Shown in pieces: positions 43,092 through 53,172 of a DNA stretch of 64,000 nt; position 1 is the first letter of the stretch, and every line of letters begins with the position of its first letter. This stretch comes from Diploptera punctata (Eukaryota > Arthropoda > Insecta > Blattodea > Blaberidae), in assembly GCA_030220185.1 (NCBI GenBank), contig JASPKZ010003844.1, positions 2,492,501-2,556,500 of the forward strand, written 5' to 3'. Both the position numbers and the translations under genes were made by a program. The notes beneath the pieces are model-generated. The model was given only the letters and a program-made list of their open reading frames with translations, was not told the DNA's origin and made no database searches.

Positions 43092-44230
43092 GTAACGGAA
43101 TCTTTCAACGCTATTTTCACCCACTTAAAATCATTGGATCGACTTGAAACTTTGTATACTTGTAAAGGACCCGAGACAATACAATAATTTCATATTTTGT
43201 TTCTAAAATCCTGGCCAGAATCATCAGAAAATAAAAAAAAGTGTCTTTGTATCTATGTAACGGAATCTTTCAACGCTATTTTCACCCACTTAAAATCATT
43301 GGATCGACTTGAAACTTTGTATACTTGTAAAGGACCCGAGACAATACAATAATTTCATATTTTGTTTCTAAAATCCTGGCCAGAATCATCAGAAAATAAA
43401 AAAAAGTGTCTTTGTATCTATGTAACGGAATCTTTCAACGCTATTTTCACCCACTTAAAATCATTGGATCGACTTGAAACTTTGTATACTTGTAAAGGAC
43501 CCGAGACAATACAATAATTTCATATTTTGTTTCTAAAATCCTGGCCAGAATCATCAGAAAATAAAAAAAAGTGTCTTTGTATCTATGTAACGGAATCTTT
43601 CAACGCTATTTTCACCCACTTAAAATCATTGGATCGACTTGAAACTTTGTATACTTGTAAAGGACCCGAGACAATACAATAATTTCATATTTTGTTTCTA
43701 AAATCCTGGCCAGAATCATCAGAAAATAAAAAAAAGTGTCTTTGTATCTATGTAACGGAATCTTTCAACGCTATTTTCACCCACTTAAAATCATTGGATC
43801 GACTTGAAACTTTGTTATACTTGTAAAGGACCCGAGACAATACAATAATTTCATATTTTGTTTCTAAAATCCTGGCCAGAATCATCAGAAAATAAAAAAA
43901 AGTGTCTTTGTATCTATGTAACGGAATCTTTCAACGCTATTTTCACCCACTTAAAATCATTGGATCGACTTGAAACTTTGTATACTTGTAAAGGACCCGA
44001 GACAATACAATAATTTCATATTTTGTTTCTAAAACCCTGGCCAGAATCATCAGAAAATAAAAAAAAGTGTCTTTGTATCTATGTAACGGAATTTTTAACA
44101 CGATTTTCACCCACTTAGAAACATTGGATCGACTTGAAACTTTGTATACTTGTACAGGACCCGTGACAATACAATAATATCATATTTTGTTTCTAACATC
44201 CAGAATCATCAGAAAATCAAAAAAATGAAA
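43091..44230 (+). repeat. 165-bp tandem array, 7 units
   Basis: Unit starts: 43091, 43256, 43421, 43586, 43751, 43917 and 44082. Period is 165 bp, with one extra T in the fifth unit (GTTATAC). Units 1-6 are almost identical (a T to C in unit 6). Unit 7 differs (TTTTTAACACGATTTTCACC) and resembles the single unit in copy 1 at 12143. So one ancestral unit has been amplified recently next to the old one. Each starts TGTAACGGAATCTTTCAACG and ends AAAAAAAGTGTCTTTGTATC. Confidence 0.95.
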
Positions 44231-44280
44231 ACTGGTATAATACGTTGTGGCCTTGTCGACTTTTTAGTCAATGGTCGTAA

Positions 44281-44364
44281 GAGCTCAGTTGGTACAGCGG
44301 TGAACTCTAGTGGTATATAATTTCAGTAATTCATAGGTCGCTGGTTCAAATCCGGCTGGGAGGA
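44281..44364 (+). pseudogene. tRNA-Tyr pseudogene, anticodon changed to CTA
   Basis: From the D-stem GCTCAGTTGGTACAGCG to the 3' end it matches the gene at 12319, including the 18-nt intron sequence TGGTATATAATTTCAGTA. The first nine bases of the tRNA are deleted together with about 15 bp of leader. The anticodon GTA reads CTA (44307-44309), which would pair with UAG. The 3' acceptor strand is CTGGGAGG. Without a 5' acceptor strand it cannot fold normally. Confidence 0.85.
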
Positions 44365-44497
44365 TTTTTTTAGAAGAGTATTACTTTTAGCTCGTACTAC
44401 AATAGTATCGAATTTAAAGATATTTACATTTTTATCTTATTCTGTAAAATATTAAAACTAAAAAATAAAAAAATAAATAATAGTTATAAAATAACTA

Positions 44498-44830
44498 AAA
44501 CAACACGCTGTATTAGAAAACTGAACTAAAAATGAAAAATAATTTTAATTTCCAACACGCTTGGGATAAAAGTGGTCAACAAAAAGAAAATAATTTTACC
44601 ATCAAAACCGTGCGGTGCTCTATATCAATTAATGTATTTGATAATAAACAGATATTGGTAACAGTAAAGTCTCTAAGAAGAAAATGTAAGAATCATAAAA
44701 AGTACCCCACGCTTTTGATGGTAATATTATTTTCTTTTTGTTGACCACTTTAATTTTGTCCCAAGCGTGTTGGAAATTAAAATTATTTTTCATTTTTAGT
44801 TCGGTTTTCTAATAAAGCGTGTTGTTTTAT
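44498..44830. repeat. Near-perfect foldback, arms about 120 bp
   Basis: Left arm 44498-44612 and right arm 44708-44830 are reverse complements with few mismatches (for example CACGCTGTATTAG against CTAATAAAGCGTG) and one short insertion. The loop of about 95 nt contains CTCTATATCAATTAATGTAT. Confidence 0.92.
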
Positions 44831-45362
44831 TTTTTTTGAAACTATTATTTATTTTACATTAACACAATACTCAATGGAATTACTTATTCTTTTGTTCATG
44901 AAACACACAGAATTTTTTTAATTTTTTGTACATGGATTTTAATTGCTTGATATTCTGGATTTTAATCTATTCCTGGTACATCAATAGAGGTCTTCAATCG
45001 GCTTCTATTATTATTGGTAAGTTGTTTCATCTCTGTGCAGTTTTCCGCATCCTTTCCAGACTTCTCCACATCAAACACATCCGTCTCAGTATCAGCTTCT
45101 GTTTTCCTAAGCGTATGGAAAATCCAGTTCCTTTCTCTCTCCATTATATGCTTCCTAAATGATAATATTCTCTTAAAATCCACAGTCTTTCATTATTTAT
45201 AATATCCGGCAATCTAATGCCCATAATCATCTCAGAATACTTTAAAATTATGAGAAAGGCAGCAAGGTACACTCGGCAATGCCATAAAATACAGTAAACA
45301 AAGAATTATCAAGTCCCTAACAAAATCCATTACTAGAAAAATGAGTGGAAACATTTTAAGGA
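44831..45362. other. Unassigned DNA with one charged short frame
   Basis: A minus-strand frame (45183-44962, opening at GTG rather than ATG) encodes a charged stretch including HIMERERNWIFHTLRKTEAD and DVFDVEKSGKDAENCTEMKQ. No family is recognised and stops lie just upstream. It may be an eroded exon or chance. Confidence 0.3.
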
Positions 45363-45669
45363 ATGACCAGCCGCATGGGCTGGTGGTCAGCGATTCATGA
45401 GGTCACGGATTTGTTCCCGGTCAAAACAAATTAATTTTTCCTTGAAGGGAATTATTCCTGTGATTGCCCATGGTTTGGAATTTAGCTTAAGTTTAGGTTA
45501 AGAACTCTCCTGGCGCTTTATTATTATTTATCACCCATCATATCATCGGAGTAACGTAACTCCACCTTCCAGGTGCCCCAACCTAAGAAATGAATTACAA
45601 TTCTTCCAATGCCAGGGCAGAAAGCCAGAAATGTCATAGAAGACAACCTGGTGGCATTAGAAAAGAAAT
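45363..45669 (+). mobile_element. tRNA-derived SINE, family b
   Basis: Head CAGCCGCATGGGCTGGTGGT, weakened B-box (GGATTTGTTCCCGGTC), body TTTAGCTTAAGTTTAGGTTA and CTCTCCTGGCGC, tail CCAGGTGCCCCAACCTAAGA, TTCCAATGCCAGGGCAGAAA and GACAACCTGGTGGCATTAGA. Confidence 0.85.
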
Positions 45670-46505
45670 AAGGAATAGCTAAAGAAAGGCCACCCAAATT
45701 AAATTTGAAATACAACAGGAATATTATGATTATTTGTCCACAAAGTGACAATTAGCTACAAAACTATAGATATTGTTGGAATAAAATCAATACTCTAATG
45801 GATCGAATAAAACGAACCCGTAATAGAAAAATGTTAGATAGAACAGTGAGACCGGAAGAAGCCACGTCGTCCACAACTTTAAGTGTTCGATAATGTGACG
45901 AACAACTTCTGACAAAGATCTTGATAGAAATACTGCAGAGTCGTATTGGATAATTTCATAAAACGTTTACGTATCTTTATCGCATACGTTAATGAATATT
46001 TCAAGTTTTTCAACGGTGCTTTCTCCCGTTTTCCCCTGCTACAATTTCATTCCACCATTTCTCCATACTCATCTCATCCATTTCGTTTCATTTCGTTCAT
46101 CATTCTCCGTGATGGTGCATCAGACGTGGTCGGCCGACACCCTTGTCATTCACAGACCTCTATATATATGGGCTTCATTTCATCTCATCCCTCGACCTGA
46201 CCCTGACTAGGACACGAGTTGAGGATATAAAGAGAAAACCATTATCATTAACGCAAAATATAACTTTAACTATGTATCGAAAAAATTCTAATCCAGAAAT
46301 ATCTTAATATTTGTTTATGAGACTCGTGTTACTTGCTATGAAGCTAGATAATTATGATGAATTGGAATACGCAGGAAGTGTGCGGTTCCTTCAAATTAAG
46401 ATAATCACAGAACTGCGCCTGTTTAACAGAGCATTTCATCACCTGACGCTCTCAAATTGACTCTCTGCCAAAATTATCTCACGTCAAATTAAGAGCGTCT
46501 AACTA
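45670..46505. other. Unassigned DNA
   Basis: A phrase near 46110-46210 (CATCAGACGTGGTCGGCCGA, CCTCGACCTGACCCTGACTA) looks like an unrelated old repeat end. No gene recognised. Confidence 0.4.
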
Positions 46506-47229
46506 TCATAAGTAATGCCACGAGTGATTTCCAAATTATCGATAAATTCACGACTCACGAAGTGAGGAGTGAATTTATCTAGAGAATTTGGAAATCAAGA
46601 GTGGCATTTGTTAGGACTATTTAACGAATAAAATTAAGCTGTTTACTCACAAATCATTATTTAACTATAGTTATTTTAAAATATTTATATATTTAATGTA
46701 AACGGCGATGTTTGAAAACAAATGAGAAACGATAGGTACGCTTCTACTGCTTCTTTTGTTTATAACTGCAACCAGATCATACTATTTATTGCCAAAGGAA
46801 CGCAATATTGTAAGAATGCTCTCTAGTGGAGAAAAAATGAAACACATCAATCTGTATATTAATTCATTTTTGATGTCGTATGATGTAAATATGACAATTA
46901 TATTTTTCTCGATTATTACCTGGGAAAAAATACATTTAAGAAAGTGCAAACAGTGGTTTCTTTTTTTGGTGGTATAATCAATTGCTACAAATGTTGACAT
47001 GTAAGCACTATTATATACAATCTGGTAGCCGTATTTGTTATAGGCTCAGTCACTGCAAAATAACGGTCAGACCTGTTCAGAATATTAAAAAGGAGGAGCT
47101 TTGTTTAATATATGATAATCCTAACACTGATAAATATTTCGTGAAACACGACTCTGATTGGTTGTAAAACAGAAATCATTGAAACGTGATTGGTCATTGA
47201 CTCCCATTTGGGGCATGAGTTAAATAGTC
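46506..47229 (+). mobile_element. R1 hairpin-ended repeat, full copy (B)
   Basis: From CATAAGTAATGCCACGAG through the hairpin (46516-46606), GGACTATTTAACGAATAAAA, CTGCTTCTTTTGTTTATAAC and CTGTTCAGAATATTAAAAAG to GAGTTAAATAGTC. GACTATTTAAC just inside the hairpin and GTTAAATAGTC at the far end are inverted copies, so the element may be a TIR unit with the hairpin attached outside. A 73-codon frame at 46756-46977 is not preserved in other copies. The left half is about 98 percent like copy C by eye. Confidence 0.82.
46516..46606. repeat. Terminal 91-nt nested hairpin of R1
   Basis: GATTTCCAAATT / AATTTGGAAATC, GATAAATTCAC / GTGAATTTATC and CTCACGAAGTGAG at the tip. Confidence 0.92.
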
Positions 47230-48360
47230 ATAATAAATAATGGCTGTCCTTGTAACATTATTAATATATCATATTCTCTTTAAATTGTTTCACATCCACA
47301 ATTATGAACACGGGTATGTTCGAAAACCTGAAGAAATGTTGACTTGATTTTATGGCTATTCTTTACATGTGACGCGACTTTTTAAATTCCTTCTTAAACT
47401 CCTGTCAAATTTTATTCTTAGGCTTCCATTTTTCAAATTATTTCCCACCATTTACAATGATTGTTACATTTTTCTAACGATTATTTCAATTTTTTTTTTC
47501 TATGATACTTGGAGTGAAAACGCGGTAGCCATATTGATTTTAACGAATATTCTAAGCAAAAGCAAAGTCTTGTTCCAGTGCAACCACCATAGAGTACCGG
47601 TATGTACTAATTAACTGTACACATATACTTCGGAAATTCAGAACTTACTATTGATTTTTGGGCGTTGTATTTTTTCACAGGTTAGGTTAGGTTTTAGGTT
47701 GGCCTTTTACAGGTTAGAATACTTAAATTGCGTTAAGTTAGGTTTTAGGTTAGTTAAATATCGTATATATTTTGGCTGCATCCCGTGATTCCATGGTGTA
47801 AATCGCTTCACGTTTGTTGGTGCATACTCATGGAACTTCGAAAAAATGTTCGCGTCACATGTTGTAAAGAATCCCCATTTTTTAAAAATAATTGTTGGTC
47901 ATATGATGTCGGAATAATGCTTTAAGGTGGGGATATAGGTTCCGAGTTTCATCTCGGCAAAGCTGACGAGATTATTCGGATGTAAATTATGAAGACTGTA
48001 TAACTTTGGAGTGAATTATTAAAAGCCATCTCATAGGGATGTGTGATTCATTAAGATGAGATCGATGCTGTTTAACAATCGAAAGGGCTGTTGTCGAATC
48101 CACAGTTTTCGGGGTCTTTTGGATGAATAATGACCTATCCAATGCCGTTTAAGTTCAAGTACATCCCCAATGGCTCGGGGGTCGAGAAGATGTTACTACA
48201 TATGATTATAAATGTGTGTTAGAAATTGCACAAAGTGTTTATAATGGCATTTGTTCTTGAATTATGAATTATCACATTCAGATATATGAATGTATGAATT
48301 ATCACAATCAGCGAGAAATAACTTTAGGCAGAATCAATTACTTTTAAATATAAGACAACG
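47230..48360. other. Unassigned DNA with TTAGG-like motifs
   Basis: 47678-47703 reads CAGGTTAGGTTAGGTTTTAG, and similar GTTAGGTTTTAGGTTAG motifs follow to 47755. These are short runs of the insect telomeric unit TTAGG. The rest is unassigned. Confidence 0.45.
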
Positions 48361-48638
48361 ATAATGTTGAGTGATTCCAGGCTTTGTGGCCGTGGTCCAT
48401 TACTGGTGTTCCTACCAGACGTTACTCCCTCAACTTCGGAGGGCATCTTCAGTGGCGAGTGCTTCTAGTTGTTGTTTCCTGGTTGGAGGCTCGAGTGTGA
48501 AATGTCGAGCTTCCGACCAGGAAACAATACCTAGATGTACTCACCACTGAAGATACCCTCCGCAGCTGAGGGAAAAACGTCTGGTAGGAACACCAGTAAT
48601 GGACCTCGACTACATAATCCGGAATCACTCAACATTAT
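48361..48638. mobile_element. Foldback element with arms of about 125 bp
   Basis: ATAATGTTGAGTGATTCC at the left end is the exact complement of GGAATCACTCAACATTAT at the right end. Between them GGTCCATTACTGGTGTTCCT, ACCAGACGTT, TCCTGGTTGGAGGCTCGA pair with their reverse counterparts, with scattered indels. The loop is short (about 15 nt near 48500). Non-coding. Confidence 0.88.
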
Positions 48639-48855
48639 GATTACCGGCCGTGAAAGCCTGTACTCAACTATTATAGGACAATCAAATAAATAATTTAAAT
48701 GACACAGAACATTGGGGAAAATTGGGATCAACACACAGGCGTGCAGAAACCCTAATGGCAGTTTAAATGTAACTCCCATTGATACCGATAACTGAAAAGA
48801 AAACTAAATATGGAAACGTGAAGATTATAAGAATTCGTAGTAATTTACGCATATT

Positions 48856-49129
48856 ATAAATCTGAAAGGTTTTCCCTCACCTGTAAGACAAATGTCAGGG
48901 AAACTTTAAGGCCCAAACGGTCCCCGAAATCATATGGCCATCATCATGATGATCATCCTTATCATTATCATCATCATCATCATCCTTCACCGGTGTGGAA
49001 AGCAACGGGAAGCTACCACACCTACACAATTCCCTAGTAAAGCTGCAAGCATAGCATGAAAATGCTATGATTGCAGTGAAGGACCTGCATTCGGGCAGAA
49101 TTACTATGGATGGATGGATAAATCTGAAA
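48856..49129 (+). mobile_element. SINE family a, 5'-truncated, 12-bp target duplication
   Basis: ATAAATCTGAAA at 48856-48867 and 49118-49129 flanks a body that begins inside the element (GGTTTTCCCTCACCTGTAAG) and runs to ACTATGGATGGATGG. The tRNA-like head is absent. An exact duplication around the truncated body shows the 5' loss happened on insertion, as in target-primed reverse transcription. Confidence 0.92.
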
Positions 49130-49849
49130 ACTGATGTTGAAAGTGAATATTAGAATCAATGAAATGCGTAAGATATTTTAAGTTTTTCTTCTACGGTAAC
49201 ATGTACAGCCAGGAATATAACTATTCCCTATAGCGTTAATCGATGAAAATTTAATCAAATGTTTCTAGTGTGGTGACAGAGAACGCGAAACATCACCTTA
49301 GTGATGATTAGACGCCCACATGTTTTTGATTTTATAAGAACTCTCAAGTTACAAATGATGTTCTAACGTTGCTAAGACACACCCATAACTAGACTAAGCA
49401 TCCTGTTACTATTGTTTGACCTCACTGAAACTTTACTTCTCTTCAAAAATTTACTTACAAACCGTCAATCATCTTTAAACATCACAAACGTGGTTTCATT
49501 TATCCTTCCTCCCCTAATATTACAGCAAAAATATATATTATAACAATTTGGTTGCACAAACGTCTAGATTGACCTAAAGAAAACTTTATAATATTGAAGG
49601 GCTTAGGGCAGTAACAAGATAAGCCACATTCTGTAAAGAAATGCCATTTATTACAATGACAGCAAATATATTTATTGAAATATTCATAAAAGCATTTCCA
49701 AGTGCGCCAGTGATGAGTTAAAACATGTAGACACACAATTTATTAACAACAATACTGCCCAATTAGTGTTTATAATATTTTTGAAGCATTGAAATCCTTA
49801 TATCTCACAAAAACAATATGTGGCTTATCATCTTGTTGTCCTAAGCCCT
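49130..49849. other. Unassigned AT-rich DNA
   Basis: Nothing recognised. Confidence 0.5.
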
Positions 49850-50633
49850 TCAATTCTTCTGTACGTGTGTTTGTCACCGAACTCTCCTAAACGACTGGAC
49901 TGATCTTGATACATTTTTTTGTGTTTGTCTGATTGGGTCCTGGATGGTTTAGATTCACAATTGGACCCTCTAAAGCCATTAGGTGTAGGAGTTCACCTGA
50001 AGTGAAAATTTAAAAATAGCTCTAGCGGTCACAATTTTTTATGTTTCGCAATGAAACTCGGTATATCCCATTAAAATAAACCGAGGTAGGTCCATCCATA
50101 GTAATTCTGCCCGAGAGCAGGTCTTTCACTGCAATCATAGCATTTTCATGATATGCTTTGCAGCTTTACTAGGGAATTGTAGGTGTGGTAGCTTCCCGTT
50201 GCTTTCCACACCGTGAAGGATGATGATGATGATGATATGATAATGGTAAGGATGATAATGATTATGATGGCCATATGATTTCGGGGACCGTTTGGGCCTT
50301 AAAGTTTTCCTGACATTTGTCTTACTGGTGAGGAAAAACCCCGATAAAAACCTCACCCACAAAAACTGCCCCGACCGGGGATCGAACCCGGGCCCGCTGC
50401 GTGACAAGGCAGCACGCTACCTCGAGACCACAGTGGTGGACACCGAGGTAGGTATTATTAAAAAATGAGTGAAATCCGACAATTAGAAGTGGAGGTTTAC
50501 CTGAAATCCGAAATTAAAAACTGACTAGCAACTGCCATGTTTGATTTGTCTCAGCGTTTACAATACAATTTAATTAACATTTAATATTTCATTTATTTAG
50601 ACGCAGCAGCGCACGCTGGGTATTAGCTAGTCA
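49850..50633 (+). mobile_element. Helitron-like element (HelB), split by a SINE
   Basis: GTGTGTTTGTCACCGAACTC, CGACTGGACTGATCTTGATA and, after the SINE, a 3' end GCAGCGCACGCTGGGTATTA then GCTAGT. The GC-rich stretch followed by CTAG and T is like that of HelA at 54.8 kb. No Rep/helicase. The class is inferred from the terminus. Confidence 0.5.
50080..50452 (-). mobile_element. SINE family a with 11-bp target duplication, nested
   Basis: ACCGAGGTAGG at 50080-50090 and 50442-50452 flanks a complete inverse copy (50091-50441) with tail CCATAGTAATTCTGCCCGAG and head GGGGATCGAACCCGGGCC, CCACAGTGGTGGAC. It interrupts HelB and so is younger than it. Confidence 0.95.
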
Positions 50634-50635
50634 TT

Positions 50636-51078
50636 AAAATAAATTAATCCAAATCCCATGCAATTCTATTTACCAAATGTCTTTATCGCTCTCCTGTTCA
50701 ACTCATCTTGGGTACTTACAATCTACGCATGGAGTCAAATATATTGGATTCCACCTGGATTTCAAACGTACGTTCCAAATTCGTATTCGACATTTTCTCC
50801 ATAAATCTAACGGTGCAATAGTAATCTTACATCCATAAGTCGCATAATTGTCTCACCGGATCAAGCTTATTCTCTTCCAAGATGAGATCCGTAGTATGCT
50901 GCTGTATGGATGTGAAGCCTGGAGTATGCCCGCGGCGTGCCATGGAAAGAAGGTTCAGATTAAAAATAAATATTTTAAATTTATGCCCTTTATTGCGACT
51001 TAGTCATCAAACTGCTTCTTTCGCTCACCTCAACCCACTTGTATACAATATAGGTCAATTGCTATAGCGGCGTGCTAT
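50636..51078. other. Unassigned DNA
   Basis: A segment around 50880-50950 (ATGCTGCTGTATGGATGTGA, AGCCTGGAGTATGCC) recalls the LLYGCE-W motif of a LINE C-terminus in the plus frame (MLLYGCEAWSM), but only about 20 codons are visible. Confidence 0.4.
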
Positions 51079-51521
51079 TCATAAGTAATGCCACGAGTGA
51101 TTTCCAAATTATCGATAAATTCACGACTCACGAAGTGAGGAGTGAATTTATCTAGAGAATTTGGAAATCAAGAGTGGCATTTGTTAGGACTATTTAACGA
51201 ATAAAATTAAGCTGTTTACTCACAAATAATTATTTAACTATAGTTATTTTAAAATATTTATATATTTAATGTAAACGGCGATGTTTGAAAACAAATGAGA
51301 ACGATAGGTACGCTTCTACTGCTTCTTTTGTTTATCACTGCAACCAGATCATACTATTTATTGCCAAAGGAACGCAATATTGTAAGGAGGAGCTTTCTTT
51401 AATATGGTAATTATAACACTGATAAATATTTCGTGAAACACGACTCTGATTGGTTGTAAAACAGAAATCATTGGAACGTGATTGGTCATGGACTCCCATT
51501 TGGGGCATGAGTTAAATAGTC
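51079..51521 (+). mobile_element. R1 hairpin-ended repeat, internally deleted (C)
   Basis: The hairpin lies at 51089-51179. About 280 bp present in copy B is missing between CGCAATATTGTAAG and GAGGAGCTTTCTTT. Both outer ends match copy B. Confidence 0.85.
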
Positions 51522-51861
51522 ATCGGAATATATTTGCCAGGTTCCCCCATCTATTTATGATGACTCATTAAATTGAAATGTATGGTAAGTCCTCGTCTGG
51601 AGTGGCATTGTTCATTCTGTGCTATCAGCTCGTATCTCTATTCGTCGGCAATGTAGTTTACGATACCCTGCTCTTGGATTGTAACATACTAATTTCTCGT
51701 TAATCCATGTCAACGCTGGACAGAACTCAAACACCGCAAATTTGGCAATGGCTAAGTGACTAAACCCTTTAATCATAGTCACAAAGTTACTAGCACCCAA
51801 GGAACCATGCATTGTTCCAGATGCAGCAAACCGGACGATGCTAAGGCATAGCCGTAAAATA
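51522..51861. other. Unassigned DNA
   Basis: A 97-codon minus frame (51905-51612) has no recognised motif and overlaps the MITE below. Confidence 0.45.
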
Positions 51862-51984
51862 CAGGGCTTCCAATATAAAACCGGACACGCCTCACGGGGT
51901 TTCACCCGTCAGGCTGCGCTCTCTCCTCGTCCGCATTTCACTCTGCCAGCCGCAGAGTGTCCGGTTTTATACTGGAAACCCTAT
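51862..51984. mobile_element. Small MITE with about 28-bp inverted ends
   Basis: AGGGCTTCCAATATAAAACC (then GGACAC) at the left is complementary to the right end GTGTCCGGTTTTATACTGGA then AACCCTAT, with two or three mismatches. The 70-bp core is GC-rich. No clear target duplication was found; the CAGGG..CCCT ends could suggest hAT. Confidence 0.65.
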
Positions 51985-52141
51985 AGTAGTAAGTTACTAA
52001 TATTAGTAATTGTACTAAAGTTTAGCTTGTTTCAGGGAACATTTTATTGTGCCCATCTTCTGCTGCCATGTCTGTCTCTGGCGATGGCACTGGCAGAGAT
52101 CCACGAACACTCCTGGAAAAAAAAATGTATATAGTGTGTGA

Positions 52142-52518
52142 AGTCCACCGCTGTGGTCTCGAGGTGGCGTGCTGCCTTGCCACGCAGCGGGTCCGGGTTC
52201 GATCCCCGGTCGGGGCAGTTTTCTGGGTGAGGTTTTTATCGGGGTTTTCCTTACCTGTAAGACAAATGTCAGGAAAACTTTAATGCCCAAACGGTCCCCG
52301 AAATCATGTGGCCATCATCATCATCATCCTTATCATTATCATCAACACCATCATCATCCTTATCATTATCATCAACACCATCATCATCCTTCACCGGTGT
52401 GGAAAGCAACGGGAAGCTACCACACCTACAATTCCCTAGTAAAGCTGCAAGATAGCATGCAAATGCTATGGTTGCAGTGAAGGACCTGCCTTCGGGCAGA
52501 GTTACTAGGATGGATGGA
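52142..52518 (+). mobile_element. SINE family a, full length
   Basis: Head CCACCGCTGTGGTCTCGAGG with B-box GGGTTCGATCCCCGG. The linker contains a duplicated CATCATCCTTATCATTATCA block (52318-52352 and 52353-52388). Tail GAAGGACCTGCCTTCGGGCA. TGTGTGAA flanks both sides as a likely 8-bp target duplication. Confidence 0.92.
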
Positions 52519-52656
52519 TATTGTGTGAAATTCAAAGTTCATGTTCCCTGCTTATATTTAAGTCTCATCGAGGATTTAAGTCCTCAAAAATTGGGACTAA
52601 AACAATAAAATATATATATATATATATTTAATCAGCATCTAAAATAATAAATAATG

Positions 52657-52712
<56 letters not shown>
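52657..52712. repeat. (AAT)n at LINE D end
   Basis: About 18 triplets just beyond the 3' side of the LINE D fragment. Confidence 0.95.
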
Positions 52713-52713
<1 letters not shown>

Positions 52714-52734
52714 TACAATAAAAATAAAAATAAT

Positions 52735-53070
52735 ACCACTACAACCTATTTTGGGCCTTGACCGCTGCCAAGATTTTTCTCTATTCGTCTCTGTCCAAAG
52801 CATTTCTTCTCCATCCTCTAACACCCAACTTCTTAAGACTTTCTTCTACTCCATTCAGCCATCTTAACATTGGTCTGCCCACTCTTCTACTAGCTTCAAG
52901 TTCAAGAAATATATGTTTTTAGTAGGATTGTCCTTTACCGTCCTAGTTACATAGGTCACCCTGTGATGTCTTGCTAGTTTGACAAACTTCAATTCTATAG
53001 TCCCATCTTACACTCCAGTTTGCATAATTTACTGGGCTAAATGTCTTTCTTAAAACTTTTATTTGCATCT
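52735..53070 (-). pseudogene. LINE family D, C-terminal fragment
   Basis: Minus strand: KLARHHRVTYVTRTVKDNPT, KNIYFL, a frameshift, ASRRVGRPMLRWLNGVEESL, KKLGVRGWRRNALDRDE, a stop where W is expected, then KILAAVKAQN. The HRVTYV..W...R..GRPMLRW.DGV pattern is a different LINE from A-C. It is 5'-truncated and dead. Confidence 0.75.
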
Positions 53071-53172
53071 TCCTTCAATATAATTAAAGAGAACATTTTC
53101 TGCCAAAAACGTGATTTCAAACCAAGACCTGTATAGCATGCGAACACCAATCCTAAATACATGCATTTCAAT

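Larger units (their letters stand above)
41631..44822 (+). mobile_element. tRNA-Tyr-bearing foldback repeat, copy 2 (expanded)
   Basis: It is bounded by ACACGCTTTAT at 41631 and ATAAAGCGTGT at 44812-44822, as in copy 1. Parts in order: TATC tract (41655-41716), a mariner insertion (41718-43046), the continuation of the TATC tract, seven 165-bp units, a tRNA-Tyr pseudogene, an A/T-rich spacer and a near-perfect foldback. Removing the mariner and six extra units leaves the same plan as 12112-12930. No element-encoded protein except the mariner transposase. Confidence 0.65.

Noticed and set aside
43091..44230. CRISPR array
   Set aside because: Units are contiguous 165-bp repeats without unique spacers; the genome is eukaryotic.
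52185..52215. tRNA genes at the GGGTTCGATCCCCGG boxes of family a SINEs
   Set aside because: The heads lack proper acceptor and anticodon stems and continue directly into the SINE body.
52269..52535. Asp-rich frame DDDGVDDNDKDDD on the minus strand (similar frames in other SINEs)
   Set aside because: Translation of the CAT-rich SINE linker.
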